Assembly (NCBI GenBank): GCA_963701735.1
Contig: CAVPBI010000010.1
Coordinates: 248,001 to 312,000 of the forward strand
DNA from: CAWABB01 sp963701735
GTDB lineage: Bacteria > Bacteroidota > Ignavibacteria > UBA10030 > UBA6906
Reading direction: 5' to 3'
Length of the DNA stretch: 64,000 nucleotides
The notes under the pieces were generated by a model, which was not told where the DNA came from, did no database searches, and was given only the letters and a program-made list of their open reading frames with translations. The position numbers were made by a program, and so were the translations under genes. Of this stretch, positions 26,591-35,541 are shown one piece after another; the stretch's first letter is position 1; each line of letters begins with the position of its first letter.

Positions 26591-28808
26591 ATGCGCTGCC
26601 TTCTCTGTGCTGTCATACTCGGTGTTGCCACGGCATCGGCCGCCGGCCCTGAGCCCGCTGCTCTGCGAGGCGTCGTGCTCGACGCCCAGACAGGCCGTCC
26701 GCTCCAGGGCGCCCTGGTCAGCGTGTCCGGGTCGGTGCACCCATCCGTCTCCACGACATCCTCCGGCTCGTTCATCATTCCCGTTCCCGCGCCCGAGTGC
26801 TCGCTCATGGTCCGGCTCGCGGGGTACTCCCCGACGACGGTGACCGGACGCGGAACGCCGGATTCTCTCCTCGAGATTCCCCTCGAGCCCGTCCTCTACT
26901 CGATGGACGAGGTGGTCGTGCAGGCGTCGCGCCTCCGCCTCGACGTGTCCCATGTGCCGGTTCCGGTGAATGTCATCGACCGGTGGGAGATCGAACACTC
27001 ACCGGTCACGACCCTCGCGGGAATTCTGAGCTCGGCGCCGGGTCTCTTCGTGAAAGACTATGGCGGAAGCTCGGGCCTCAAGACGCTGTCGCAGCGCGGA
27101 CTGGGCGCCGAGCAGACCGCTATCCTGCTCAACGGTCTTCCGGTGAACAGCGCACAGAACGGCATCATGGACCTCGGCATGACGCCGCTCGAGAATGTGG
27201 AGCGCATCGAGGTGCTGCACGGAGGATCATCGCTGTCGTTCGGATCCCAGGCCCTTGGCGGCGTTGTGAACCTCGTCAGCAGAGCGCCGGCGTCGGAGCC
27301 AACGGCCCGCGCCGGACTGACGCTCGGCTCGTACGGGTACGAGCGCTACTCGATCTCGGGAGGGACGAACCTGCAGGCCAGCGCGTTTCGAGTGTCGTAC
27401 CTGCAGGAGGGAGGGGACGACAATTACCGTTTCATCTATCACGATGGACCTTCGGCGCAGGAGCTCCGGAGAACCAACAGCGACTTTCTCACGCGCTCCC
27501 TGACGTTCCGCGGCGCTCTTGCCGCGGGAAGCTCAACGGTCGTGGATGCGTTCGCCACCGGGCTTTCCTCCGAGCGAGGCGTTGCCGGCGTCGTGGTCTC
27601 GCCTTCCTCCGCCGGCGTGGCCCGGCAGAAGGATTCCGACCTCCTTCTGCAAGTCGGCGTTCGCCATTCATTCGGACAGGCTCGCCTCCTGGAGGTCAGG
27701 GCTCAGGGCCGCACGACGTACCAGCAGTACAGCGATCCCGCTATCGTCGTTGCGGGAGTCCCAACCGACAATCACTACCGGAACAACGAACTCAGGCTGG
27801 AGCCCCGCTACGAAGGCCAGACGGGCGATTGGCTGAGATTCGCAGTGGGGGGTGTCACTGCGGTCTACTCGGCGGCGGGAAACATAACGGATGGAACCGT
27901 GCACAGGACCGACTGGGGGACGTATGCACAGGCGAGGGCTTCCAGCGCTTCCCCGGTCGATGGCATCGACGAGGCGTACCTGATGGGCGGCGTGCGGTAC
28001 GACCAGGCCGGGTCGGTTTCCGCCACGAGCCCCTCACTGGGGGTCGGGCTCCGTTCGATGCGGTTCCAGGCCGGGCCCTTCAGCGACGTGTCGCTCTCGG
28101 CACGCGGCGTCGTGAACCGCAGCTTCCGCGCGCCCACGTTCAACGAGCTCTACTACCAGGGAGGCGGGGGGAAGGGGAATAGCCGAACTTCGCCCCGAAC
28201 ACGCCAGCGGGGCCGAGGCGGGAGGAACCCTCGCGTTTACGCTCGGCGGAGACCACACGCTCGATGCGTCGTTCTTCCACAATGCGGTGGACGATCGAAT
28301 CGTCTGGTCGCCGGCGGGGATGGGGATCGTCACGCCCCGCAATCTGCGGCGGGTGGAAGTGGACGGCTACGAGCTGAGTTATGCTCTCGAACTCTTCGCA
28401 AAGACCCTCCGCACCAGGGTCTACTACGGGAATGCACGGAGCGTCAACGTGTCAGCAGACTATCCTGGAGATCCTCTCCAGGGGGCGTCGCTCGTCTATG
28501 TCCCCCGCGAAACCGGAGGGGCGTCACTCTCGTTCGTCCGTCAACTTTCGTCCGGTCCATTCAGCTCCGTCGGAGGCACGCTGTGGTACACCGTCACCGG
28601 TCCGCGATTCATGACCGAGGACAATCTGGAGTCGCTTCCGATGTATGATGTGCTCGACCTCTCCTTCGCTGTCGGCGTGCCCGTATGGGGAGTGGACCTC
28701 ACGGCCCGCTGCGAAATCAACAACGTGTTGAACGAAGACTATCAGGCCATCCGGGGCTATCCGATGCCCCTCCGCACGTTCCGGTTCGGACTCGCGCTGC
28801 AGTATTGA
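26591..28808 (+). CDS. btuB: TonB-dependent vitamin B12 receptor (BtuB-like), one frameshift
   Basis: About 738 residues after correcting one extra base near 28181. The ATG at 26591 gives a signal peptide (LLCAVILGVATASAAG). A carboxypeptidase-like domain follows (LRGVVLDAQTGRPLQGALVSVSG, residues 25-100), then the TonB plug (SVPVNVIDRWEIEHSPVTTLAGILSSAPGLFVKDYGGSSGLKTLSQRGLG and VERIEVLHGGSSLSFGSQALGGVVNLVSR), and a 22-strand barrel ending in FRFGLALQY. After the break the frame continues as AELRPEHASGAEAG, the expected 'GNxxLxPE' barrel segment. The cobalamin riboswitch upstream points to B12 as substrate, and this gene would import it across the outer membrane. A lipoprotein gene follows after 13 bp. 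Confidence 0.85.
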
Positions 28809-28821
28809 CCGAAAGAGATCC

Positions 28822-29890
28822 ATGCGAATCAGTCTCCTCCTTGCCCCGGTTGTCTCGGCATTCCTGGTTGCAGCATGTGCCGACGATCCCTCGTCGCCGA
28901 GGCCGGACCCGGTGCCGCCGGCCACGAGGGCTGTCTACATTCTGAATGAAGGCCAGTACGGTGATCCGGCAGGAGCGCGGCTGAGCCTGTACGATATCGA
29001 CCGCGACACCGTGTACATCAATGTCTACGAGTCTGCGAACGCAGGAGCGCATCTGGGGAGCCTTGGGGATGACATCGTCGTCAGGGACGACAGGGCCTAT
29101 ATCGTGATGAGCGGTTCGCACGATCTGAAGGTCATCAGCACCGCGGATCACCGGCTGCTCCAGTCAGCGACCTATCCAGGCGCCGACCCGCACGATGTCG
29201 TAATCAGCGCGGACGGGACGAGGATGTTCCTGACCATGCTCTTCTCGGATTCGGTTCTGTCGATCGACCCGGCAACGCTCGCGGTTCGACGGGGCATCCG
29301 CGTGGGTCCCAATCCGCAGGGGATGGCGCTGGCGGGGTTGCGACTGTTCGTCTGCAACTCCGGATTCGGCGCTTCCCGGACGGTGTCGGTGATCAATACC
29401 GAGAACGAGGAAGTCTTGAAGACGATCAGCGTTCAGACGGGCCGACCGGCGTGGCGTTCGCGCCTGACGGTTCTGTGTGGGTTTCCTGCACGGGGAATGC
29501 GTTCCTCAGATTCGCCATCGAGGGGAGAGTGTACGTGATCGACGGATCCTCACTGGCCGTGAAGGATTCCGTCGTGTTCCCCAACCAGCTGCTTTCGGGC
29601 CGATCGCGCTGAGTGAGGACGGCTACGCATATGTCCTCGGTGTCACCGGGGGAAGCTACTACGGCGGTCCGGTGCATCGGATCTCCATGTCTACCCACGA
29701 ACTCACCCTCAACTACATCCCCGGAACATACTACGCAATCGCCTCGGAACCCGGGACCGGGAGCTTGTACCTGGCTGACGCGAAGAGCTTCGCAGGAGCG
29801 GGGGAAATAACGGTCATGACGCCAATGGGGACGGTGAAGAAGAGGTTCGCCGCCCAGCGCGGACCGGGGAAATTCGCGTTCACCTTCTAA
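28822..29890 (+). CDS. YncE-like beta-propeller surface lipoprotein, probable BtuG-like B12-binding partner; two frameshifts
   Basis: About 356 residues after restoring two missing bases (near 29441 and 29599; in both cases one C lost from GGGCCC fits best). The signal peptide ends in a lipobox VAAC (cysteine at residue 19). The mature part is a chain of beta-propeller blades, each with a strand pair and a turn: DDIVVRDDRAYIVMSGSHDLKVIST, PHDVVISADGTRMFLTMLFSDSVLSID, PQGMALAGLRLFVCNSG, PTGVAFAPDGSVWVSC and SEDGYAYVLGV. In Bacteroides, BtuG is a surface propeller lipoprotein that binds B12 with very high affinity and partners BtuB. The position 13 bp downstream of riboswitch-controlled btuB makes that role likely, but binding is inferred. 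Confidence 0.72.
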
Positions 29891-29978
29891 GTCGATACGC
29901 CCCGCCACCTCGGATGCGTGGCAATTCAAGCCTCTTTGTGATACATTTCTTGACGTACCAACCGCGAGCACATCCTTC

Positions 29979-31441
29979 GTGTCTACCGTCAGAGTCCGAT
30001 TCGCACCCAGCCCCACCGGCTTCCTGCACGTTGGCGGGCTGAGAACCGCACTGTATAACTATCTCTTCGCGCGCCACAACAACGGCGTCTTCGTCCTCAG
30101 GATCGAGGACACCGACCGGACACGCTACGTCGAGGGCGCCGTGGAGAACCTCATCACCACGCTCCGCTGGGCCGGACTCGACTACGACGAAGGGCCCGAC
30201 CGCCCGGGACCCGCCGGACCCTACGTCCAGTCCGAACGGCTCGCGCTGTACCGGGAACACGCAGACCGCCTCCTCGCCGAGGGGAGAGCGTATTACGCGT
30301 TCGACACTCCCGAAGAGCTGAAAGCGATGCGCAAAGAGCAGGAGCGCTGCGCAAAGAGAGGAGCGTGCGCATCCCCCCGAAATACGATCGACGGGCGCTC
30401 ACGCTGACGCCCGAGGAAGTCCGCCGGAAGCTCGATGCGGGCGAGCCCGCCGTCGTCCGCATGAAGGTCCCCGAGGCTGAGACGATCGCCTTCGACGACG
30501 TGATCCGGGGCCGCGTCGAGTTCTCCTCGGACCTGATCGATGACCAGGTCCTGCTGAAGTCCGACGGCTATCCCACGTACCACCTCGCCAACGTGGTGGA
30601 CGACCACACCATGGGGATCAGCCACATCATCCGCGGCGAGGAATGGCTGTCGAGCACGCCAAAGCATGTGCTGCTCTATCGCTACTTCGGGTGGGAGCCT
30701 CCCGTCTTCGCGCACCTCCCGCTGCTCCTGAACCCTGACAGATCGAAGCTGAGCAAGAGGCAGGGTGACGTGGCCGTCGAGGACTACCGGGCAAAGGGCT
30801 ACCTGCCGGAGGCGCTCGTCAATTTCGTCGCGCTCCTCGGCTGGAATCCTGGTGACGAGCGCGAGCTCTTCTCCCTCGAGGAGCTGGTGAAGGAATTCAC
30901 GCTGGAACGCGTGGGGAAGTCGGGCGCGGTCTTCAACCTCGACAAGCTGAACTGGATGAACACGCAGTACGTGCGCCGCACATCGGCCGGGGAGCTGGTG
31001 GAGCTCCTCCTGCCCGCGCTCGCTCGGGCCGGGATGTCGCCGGGATCCGACGCGTACCTCCGGTCCGCCATCGATCTCATGCGGGACCGCGTCGACCGGG
31101 TCGAGGACTTCGTGACGCTCAGCCCGTACCTCTTCGCGGATCCGGCGACGTACGACGAGGGGGCGCGGTCGAAGTACTGGAAGCCCGAAACGCCGGCCCT
31201 GATACGGTCCGTCCGCGAGATGCTTGCAGCCCAGGAGCCGTTCGACCACGCGGGGATCGAGGCGTCGGTCCGGGCGACCGCAGAAGCCGCGGGCGTGAAC
31301 GCGTCGAAGCTGATTCATCCGCTCAGGCTCGCCCTGAGCGGGATGCCGATCGGCCCCGGACTGTTCGAGCTGATGGCGCTGCTCGGCCGCGACATATGCC
31401 TCCGGCGCATTGACAACGCCCTGCAGCGGCTCGCGGATTGA
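29979..31441 (+). CDS. gltX: Glutamyl-tRNA synthetase, one frameshift
   Basis: About 487 residues after restoring one base near 30344; with a G added there the text reads KEQEALRKERSVRIPPKYDRRALTL, the usual sequence. The GTG at 29979 begins STVRVRFAPSPTGFLHVGGLRTALYNYLFAR, containing the HIGH-type motif (residues 9-20). The KMSKS-type motif is KLSKRQGDVA near residue 250. The anticodon-binding C-terminal helical domain follows. It charges tRNA(Glu) and may also act on tRNA(Gln) in bacteria that lack glutaminyl-tRNA synthetase. The gene is essential, so the break cannot be a true disruption. It is followed by folB, whose promoter lies over its 3' end. Confidence 0.9.
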
Positions 31442-31467
31442 TTCTCGGGATGCCCTTCTCTATATTG
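31438..31467 (+). promoter_or_regulatory. Promoter for the folB-folK run inside the gltX end
   Basis: TTG at 31438-31440, 20 bp, TATATTG at 31461-31467. It starts within the last gltX codons and would make RNA starting about 10 bp before folB. Confidence 0.65.
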
Positions 31468-31480
31468 TCGCCTACCTGCC

Positions 31481-31849
31481 ATGATCGACTTTGACACCAT
31501 CCGTGTGAAGAACGCGGTCTTCTACGCCTATCACGGCGTGATGGAAGACGAGCAGAACCTCGGTGGCAAGTTCGAATGCGATGTCGAGATGCGGTGCGAT
31601 TTCGCCGCGGCGGTCCAGAGCGACTCGCTGACGATGACCGTGGACTACGAGAAAGTCTACTCCTTCATCCAGAGCACCGTCCTGGAGAAGAAGTACTACC
31701 TGCTCGAAGCCCTGGCGAACGCCATCGCCATGGGCCTCCTGCGGGCCTTCCCGATCATCGAAACCGTCCTTGTGCGCGTGAGGAAACCGCATCCGCCCGT
31801 CAAGGGCGTCGTGGATTACGTTGAGGTGGAGGTGACGAGATCGCAATGA
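31481..31849 (+). CDS. folB: Dihydroneopterin aldolase
   Basis: 122 residues, the usual length. The motif RVKNAVFYAYHGVMEDEQNLGGKFECDVEM (residues 8-37) includes the conserved tyrosine and glutamate. A second block is TMTVDYEKVYSFIQSTVLEKKYYLLEALANAIA (residues 50-84), with the active-site lysine region. VLVRVRKPHPPVKGVVDYVEVEV follows. It splits dihydroneopterin into hydroxymethyldihydropterin and glycolaldehyde in folate synthesis. The stop overlaps the start of folK by ATGA, so the two folate enzymes are translationally coupled. Confidence 0.92.
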   Translation: MIDFDTIRVKNAVFYAYHGVMEDEQNLGGKFECDVEMRCDFAAAVQSDSLTMTVDYEKVYSFIQSTVLEKKYYLLEALANAIAMGLLRAFPIIETVLVRVRKPHPPVKGVVDYVEVEVTRSQ

Positions 31850-32352
31850 GCGACTACCGGGTCTTCGTCGGCCTGGGATCGAACGTGGGAGACCGGGCCG
31901 GAATGTTGAACCGCGCAGCCCGGGAGATTGCGACGATCGACGGAGTGAAGGTCCTTCGGTGGTCCCCGGTGTATGAGACCGACCCGGTGGGGAAGACCGA
32001 TCAGGCGAAGTTCCTGAACGCCGCGGGAGAGCTGCAGACCGGACTCGCGCCCGCAGACCTCATGCGGGAGCTGCTCTCCATCGAGGAGCGCCTTGGCCGC
32101 ACGCGAGGCGAACGGTGGGGGCCGCGGGAAATCGATCTTGACATCCTCGTGTACGACGGACTGGTGCAGGCGGGCCCCGCGGTGACTGTTCCGCATCCGG
32201 AACTTGAGCGCCGCCGGTTCGTCCTCGTCCCCTTGCGCGAACTCGACCCTGATCTCGTGCATCCCATCAGCGGCATGACGATCGCCGAGCTGGCGGAAGC
32301 GTGCAGCGGGCAAGGGCGCGTGCAGCGGACATCCAATCACATCAAAGCGTGA
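31846..32352 (+). CDS. folK: 2-amino-4-hydroxy-6-hydroxymethyldihydropteridine pyrophosphokinase
   Basis: 168 residues. The N-terminus VFVGLGSNVGDRAGMLNRAAREI and the block SPVYETDPVGKTDQAKFLNAAGELQT are typical of HPPK. The key motif is RWGPREIDLDILVYDG (residues about 90-105), where two aspartates bind Mg2+-ATP. VTVPHPELERRRFVLVPLRELDPDLVHP follows. It pyrophosphorylates the folB product in the next step of folate synthesis. The downstream kinase gene starts 3 bp after the stop. Confidence 0.93.
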   Translation: MSDYRVFVGLGSNVGDRAGMLNRAAREIATIDGVKVLRWSPVYETDPVGKTDQAKFLNAAGELQTGLAPADLMRELLSIEERLGRTRGERWGPREIDLDILVYDGLVQAGPAVTVPHPELERRRFVLVPLRELDPDLVHPISGMTIAELAEACSGQGRVQRTSNHIKA

Positions 32353-32355
32353 GCT

Positions 32356-33039
32356 GTGGCAGCACTCGAACCCATATCATCCCTCATCGCGAACACCGAC
32401 CTCCGGCACATTGCCGTCGAGGGGGTGATCGGGGCAGGGAAGACCACGCTCTGCACCATGCTGGGCGAGACACTGGGCGGAAACACCGTCCTCGAACGGT
32501 TCGAAGAGAATCCTTTCCTGAAGGACTTCTACCGCGACCCGGAACGGTACGCGTTTCAAACGCAGATCTTCTTCCTCCTGACCCGGTACCGCCAGCAGAG
32601 AGAGCTCTTCCAGGCAGACCTGTTTCACCGGTTCATTCTGACCGACTACATTTTTGAGAAGGACAAGATCTTCGCGTACCTGAACCTTCAGGACGAGGAA
32701 CTCAAGCTGTACGAGACGCTGGTGAACAGCATCGAACACAACGTCCCGACGCCGGACCTGGTGGTCTACCTCCAGTCAAGCCCGGAGCGCCTGATGCGGA
32801 ACATCCGGACGCGGGGGCGGTCGTTTGAAACCGACATCGCTGAATCGTACATCAGAGACCTGAACGAGGCGTACAACTATTTCTTCTTCCGCTACAAGAC
32901 GACCCCGCTTCTGATCGTGAACTCGACGCAGATCGATTTTGTGAACAACGGCGAGGAGTACGAAGACCTCGTCCGGGAGATCCTCCGGACCGAGCGGGCG
33001 CCGGTCGAGTACTACAACCCTCTGCCGAAGAAGAAGTGA
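32356..33039 (+). CDS. Deoxynucleoside kinase (dGK/dAK-like)
   Basis: 227 residues from the GTG at 32356. The P-loop is AVEGVIGAGKTTLCTML (residues 20-36). The ERFEENPFLKDFYRDPERYAFQTQIFFLLTRYRQQ block (residues 48-82), the DYIFEKDKIFA segment with the DRS-like position, and the lid region IRTRGRSFETDI near residue 158 follow the deoxynucleoside kinase family. These salvage deoxyadenosine or deoxyguanosine by phosphorylation. A place directly after folK is common in Bacteroidetes, so the set likely serves nucleotide and cofactor supply. Substrate preference is not visible. Confidence 0.85.
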   Translation: MAALEPISSLIANTDLRHIAVEGVIGAGKTTLCTMLGETLGGNTVLERFEENPFLKDFYRDPERYAFQTQIFFLLTRYRQQRELFQADLFHRFILTDYIFEKDKIFAYLNLQDEELKLYETLVNSIEHNVPTPDLVVYLQSSPERLMRNIRTRGRSFETDIAESYIRDLNEAYNYFFFRYKTTPLLIVNSTQIDFVNNGEEYEDLVREILRTERAPVEYYNPLPKKK

Positions 33040-33041
33040 CC

Positions 33042-33278
33042 ATGTCGCTCCTCCGCCTCATCCTCATCGCGATAGCGGCGTTCTTTGCCTTCCGGTTTGT
33101 CCGCTCCCTTGTGAGGCTGTTGTCGAACCCTCGCAAGCGGGGCGCGGAAGACGGAACGGTCGGGGGCCGGAAACAGTCCCGGCCTCTGGAGAAGCCGTTT
33201 CGCGATGCCAAGGACGCCTCCTTCGAGGACCTCACGGGCACGGGGAACCAGGAGGTTCACCGCGACCGGCCATCATAA
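33042..33278 (+). CDS. Small membrane-anchored protein of unknown function
   Basis: 78 residues from the ATG at 33042; a GTG at 33036 overlapping the preceding stop would add two residues. One N-terminal membrane helix (LLRLILIAIAAFFAFRFVRSLVRLL) is followed by a basic, probably disordered tail. Similar short proteins sit between deoxynucleoside kinase and other genes in related genomes. Its stop overlaps the next start (TAATG), which supports real translation. No function can be given. Confidence 0.6.
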   Translation: MSLLRLILIAIAAFFAFRFVRSLVRLLSNPRKRGAEDGTVGGRKQSRPLEKPFRDAKDASFEDLTGTGNQEVHRDRPS

Positions 33279-34451
33279 TGGCGGGACTCGGCACACTCGA
33301 ACGCTCGTTCAAGTCGGGGGTCGCGTCCGTCCTGAGGATTCTCGTTGGATCCCGCGAGAAGCCGTTCCCTGCCCCCGCCGATGTCCGGTCCATCCTTGTC
33401 GTTCGCCAGCACAATCAGCTCGGAGACATGCTCTGCGTCGTCCCCCTCCTGAGGGCGTTGCGCGACCGGTTTCCTGAAGCCCGTATCGCGCTCCTCGCGA
33501 GCCCGGGAAACCGGGACATCATGCTGCACAACCCGTGTCTCGATGATGTCCTGACGTACGACAAGACCGAGTTCCTGAACGGCCGCCGACTGCACCTTGC
33601 ACGTTTCGTCAGGTTTGTTCGGGACCTGCGGTCACAGTCGTTCGACCTGGCCGTCGTACCATCCACCGTCTCGGTCTCGTTTTCCAGCGATGCGCTGGCC
33701 TACCTCAGCGGTTCCCCGCATCGAATCGGAGCGGGTTCCCTTGGCGGGCAACCGAACCCTTCCGCATTCTTCTTCACGTCCCCCCGGCAGCTGGATTGGT
33801 CGGGAGACCCGCATCGTCATCAGACACTCCGCAACTGGGACATCCTCGGGGCGTGGCTTGCCCTTCCGTCCAGCCTGAGCCACGAAATGGGGCTCACGGT
33901 TGCTGAACTGGCGGAGGGGAGAGAGATCGTCGCCAGGAGCCGCGGAGACAAGGCCCTTGCGATCGCGTTTCATCCCGGGGCGGGGAAGCCGCCGAACCGG
34001 TGGCCGGCGGATCGATTCGCGGCACTGGCAAACACGCTCTCCCGCGAATACGATGCGATGACCTACGTGACCGAGGGACCGATGGACGAGGTCGAGGTCA
34101 GGTCGATGGAATCACTGTTAACCGTTCCGGTTCAAGTCATTCGGCGACAACCGATTCGGCGTGTTGCTTCAATGCTTTCGTGGATGGATCTTGTCGTGAG
34201 CAACGATACCGGGATCATGCACGTCGCTGCCGCTGACAGGGACGCCGGTACTCTCGCTCTTCGGTCCAACCGACCCGGAACAGTGGGCACCAATCGGGAG
34301 TTCTCACCGTTTTATTGTTGGAGAGGGTGGGCAGATCGATAAGATCTCCCTGGAATCTGTGCTCGAAACAGCGAGAGAGATCCTGACCACCGTGCGGGCT
34401 TCCGGCAGAACGAAGGGGGCTGCCGGAACTGAGGGAAATGGAAAGAGGTAG
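33278..34451 (+). CDS. GT9 family glycosyltransferase (heptosyltransferase-like), one frameshift
   Basis: About 390 residues after removing one extra base near 34234. The N-terminus has ILVVRQHNQLGDMLCVVPLLRALRDRFPEARIALLASPGN, the heptosyltransferase start. The C-terminal half has IAFHPGAGKPPNRWPADRFAALANTL near residue 228 and DLVVSNDTGIMHVAAA near residue 306, which continues in the next frame as TGTPVLSLFGPTDPEQWAPIG and ends at 34451. The join is exactly the usual 'HVAAATGTPVLSLFG' motif. It lacks the cysteine loop of the other two GT9 genes in the window. It overlaps the upstream small gene by one base and the nadA region follows. Confidence 0.82.
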
Positions 34452-34470
34452 AGACGTGGAATCGACAGTC

Positions 34471-35397
34471 ATGACGGATATTGACCTCCGGAACGAAGTG
34501 CTGCGCCTGAAGAAGGATCTCAACGCCTGCATTCTGGCGCATTTCTATCAGGAATCGGAGATTCAGGACCTTGCGGACGTTGTCGGGGACAGCCTGGAGC
34601 TGGCCCGCAGAGCAGCAGCCACGACCGCAGATGTGATCGTCTTTGCGGGCGTTCACTTCATGGCTGAGACGGCGAAGATCCTCAATCCCGGGAAGCAGGT
34701 GCTGCTGCCCGATCTGGAAGCGGGCTGCTCTCTGGCCGAGGGATGCCCGGCCGGCGAGTTCAGGGCGTGGAGGGCCAGATACCCCGGCCACGTCGCGATT
34801 ACCTACATCAACTGCTCGGCCGCCGTAAAGGCGGAAACCGACATCATCTGCACCTCGACCAACGCCGAGAAGATCATCCGTCAGATACCACCTGAACAGG
34901 GGATATTGTTCGCGCCGGATCGAAATCTCGGAAGGTACCTTGCGAAGAAGACCGGCAGATCCATGGTCATTTGGGACGGTTCCTGCATTGTCCACGAGAC
35001 CTTCAGCATCCGGAAGCTGCTCCAGTTACAGAGTCAGCACCCCGAGGCGGAATTGATCGCCCACCCGGAGTGCGAGGAGCCGCTTCTGGAGCGCGCATCG
35101 TTCATCGGTTCGACAAGCGCGCTCCTGAAGCACGTCCAGATGTCCGCCTCAAAAAGCTTCATTGTCGCCACAGAATCGGGGATTCTGCACCAGATGCGCA
35201 AGGCGGCACCGGAGAAGGTCTACATTCCGGCGCCGCCTGAAGCGAACTGCGCCTGCAACGATTGCCCGTACATGAAACTGAACACGCTCGAGAAGCTGTA
35301 CCTCTGCATGCGGGACCGGGCGCCCGAAATCCGCCTGGATGAGGGAATGATGGATCGTGCACGAGCCCCGATCGAGCGGATGCTGCGTATGTCGTGA
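34471..35397 (+). CDS. nadA: Quinolinate synthase A
   Basis: 308 residues from the ATG at 34471; an ATG at 34438 would add 11 residues and overlap the upstream gene. Characteristic blocks are ACILAHFYQESEIQDLADVVGDSLELAR near residue 20, VIVFAGVHFMAETAKILNP near residue 55, and LPDLEAGCSLAEGCP. The [4Fe-4S] cluster ligands are likely the cysteines in DIICTSTNA (about residue 128), AHPECEEP (about residue 205) and NDCPYMKL (about residue 270). With NadB it makes quinolinate for NAD synthesis; a nadB start lies 28 kb away at the window end. No terminator is evident after it. Confidence 0.92.
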   Translation: MTDIDLRNEVLRLKKDLNACILAHFYQESEIQDLADVVGDSLELARRAAATTADVIVFAGVHFMAETAKILNPGKQVLLPDLEAGCSLAEGCPAGEFRAWRARYPGHVAITYINCSAAVKAETDIICTSTNAEKIIRQIPPEQGILFAPDRNLGRYLAKKTGRSMVIWDGSCIVHETFSIRKLLQLQSQHPEAELIAHPECEEPLLERASFIGSTSALLKHVQMSASKSFIVATESGILHQMRKAAPEKVYIPAPPEANCACNDCPYMKLNTLEKLYLCMRDRAPEIRLDEGMMDRARAPIERMLRMS

Positions 35398-35463
35398 TGG
35401 CAGTCACTCTTTTCCGGCCCGACACTCCGTACCTGTAGTACACGGTAGGGTCGGCCAGCATGT

Positions 35464-35493
35464 TTGACCATCGAGACGGCTTTCCTTATATTC
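35464..35493 (+). promoter_or_regulatory. Promoter for asnS
   Basis: TTG at 35464-35466, 20 bp, TATATTC at 35487-35493. RNA would start about 40 bp before asnS. Confidence 0.65.
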
Positions 35494-35541
35494 CTCTCGC
35501 TTCCCGTCTCTCGAACTACCAGTTTTCAGGAACATTCCCCC

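Noticed and set aside
29919..29949. Promoter directly before gltX with TACATTTC at about 29942
   Set aside because: The -7-like box is acceptable, but 20 bp upstream there is TGG and not TTG, so the match is too weak to report as a feature.
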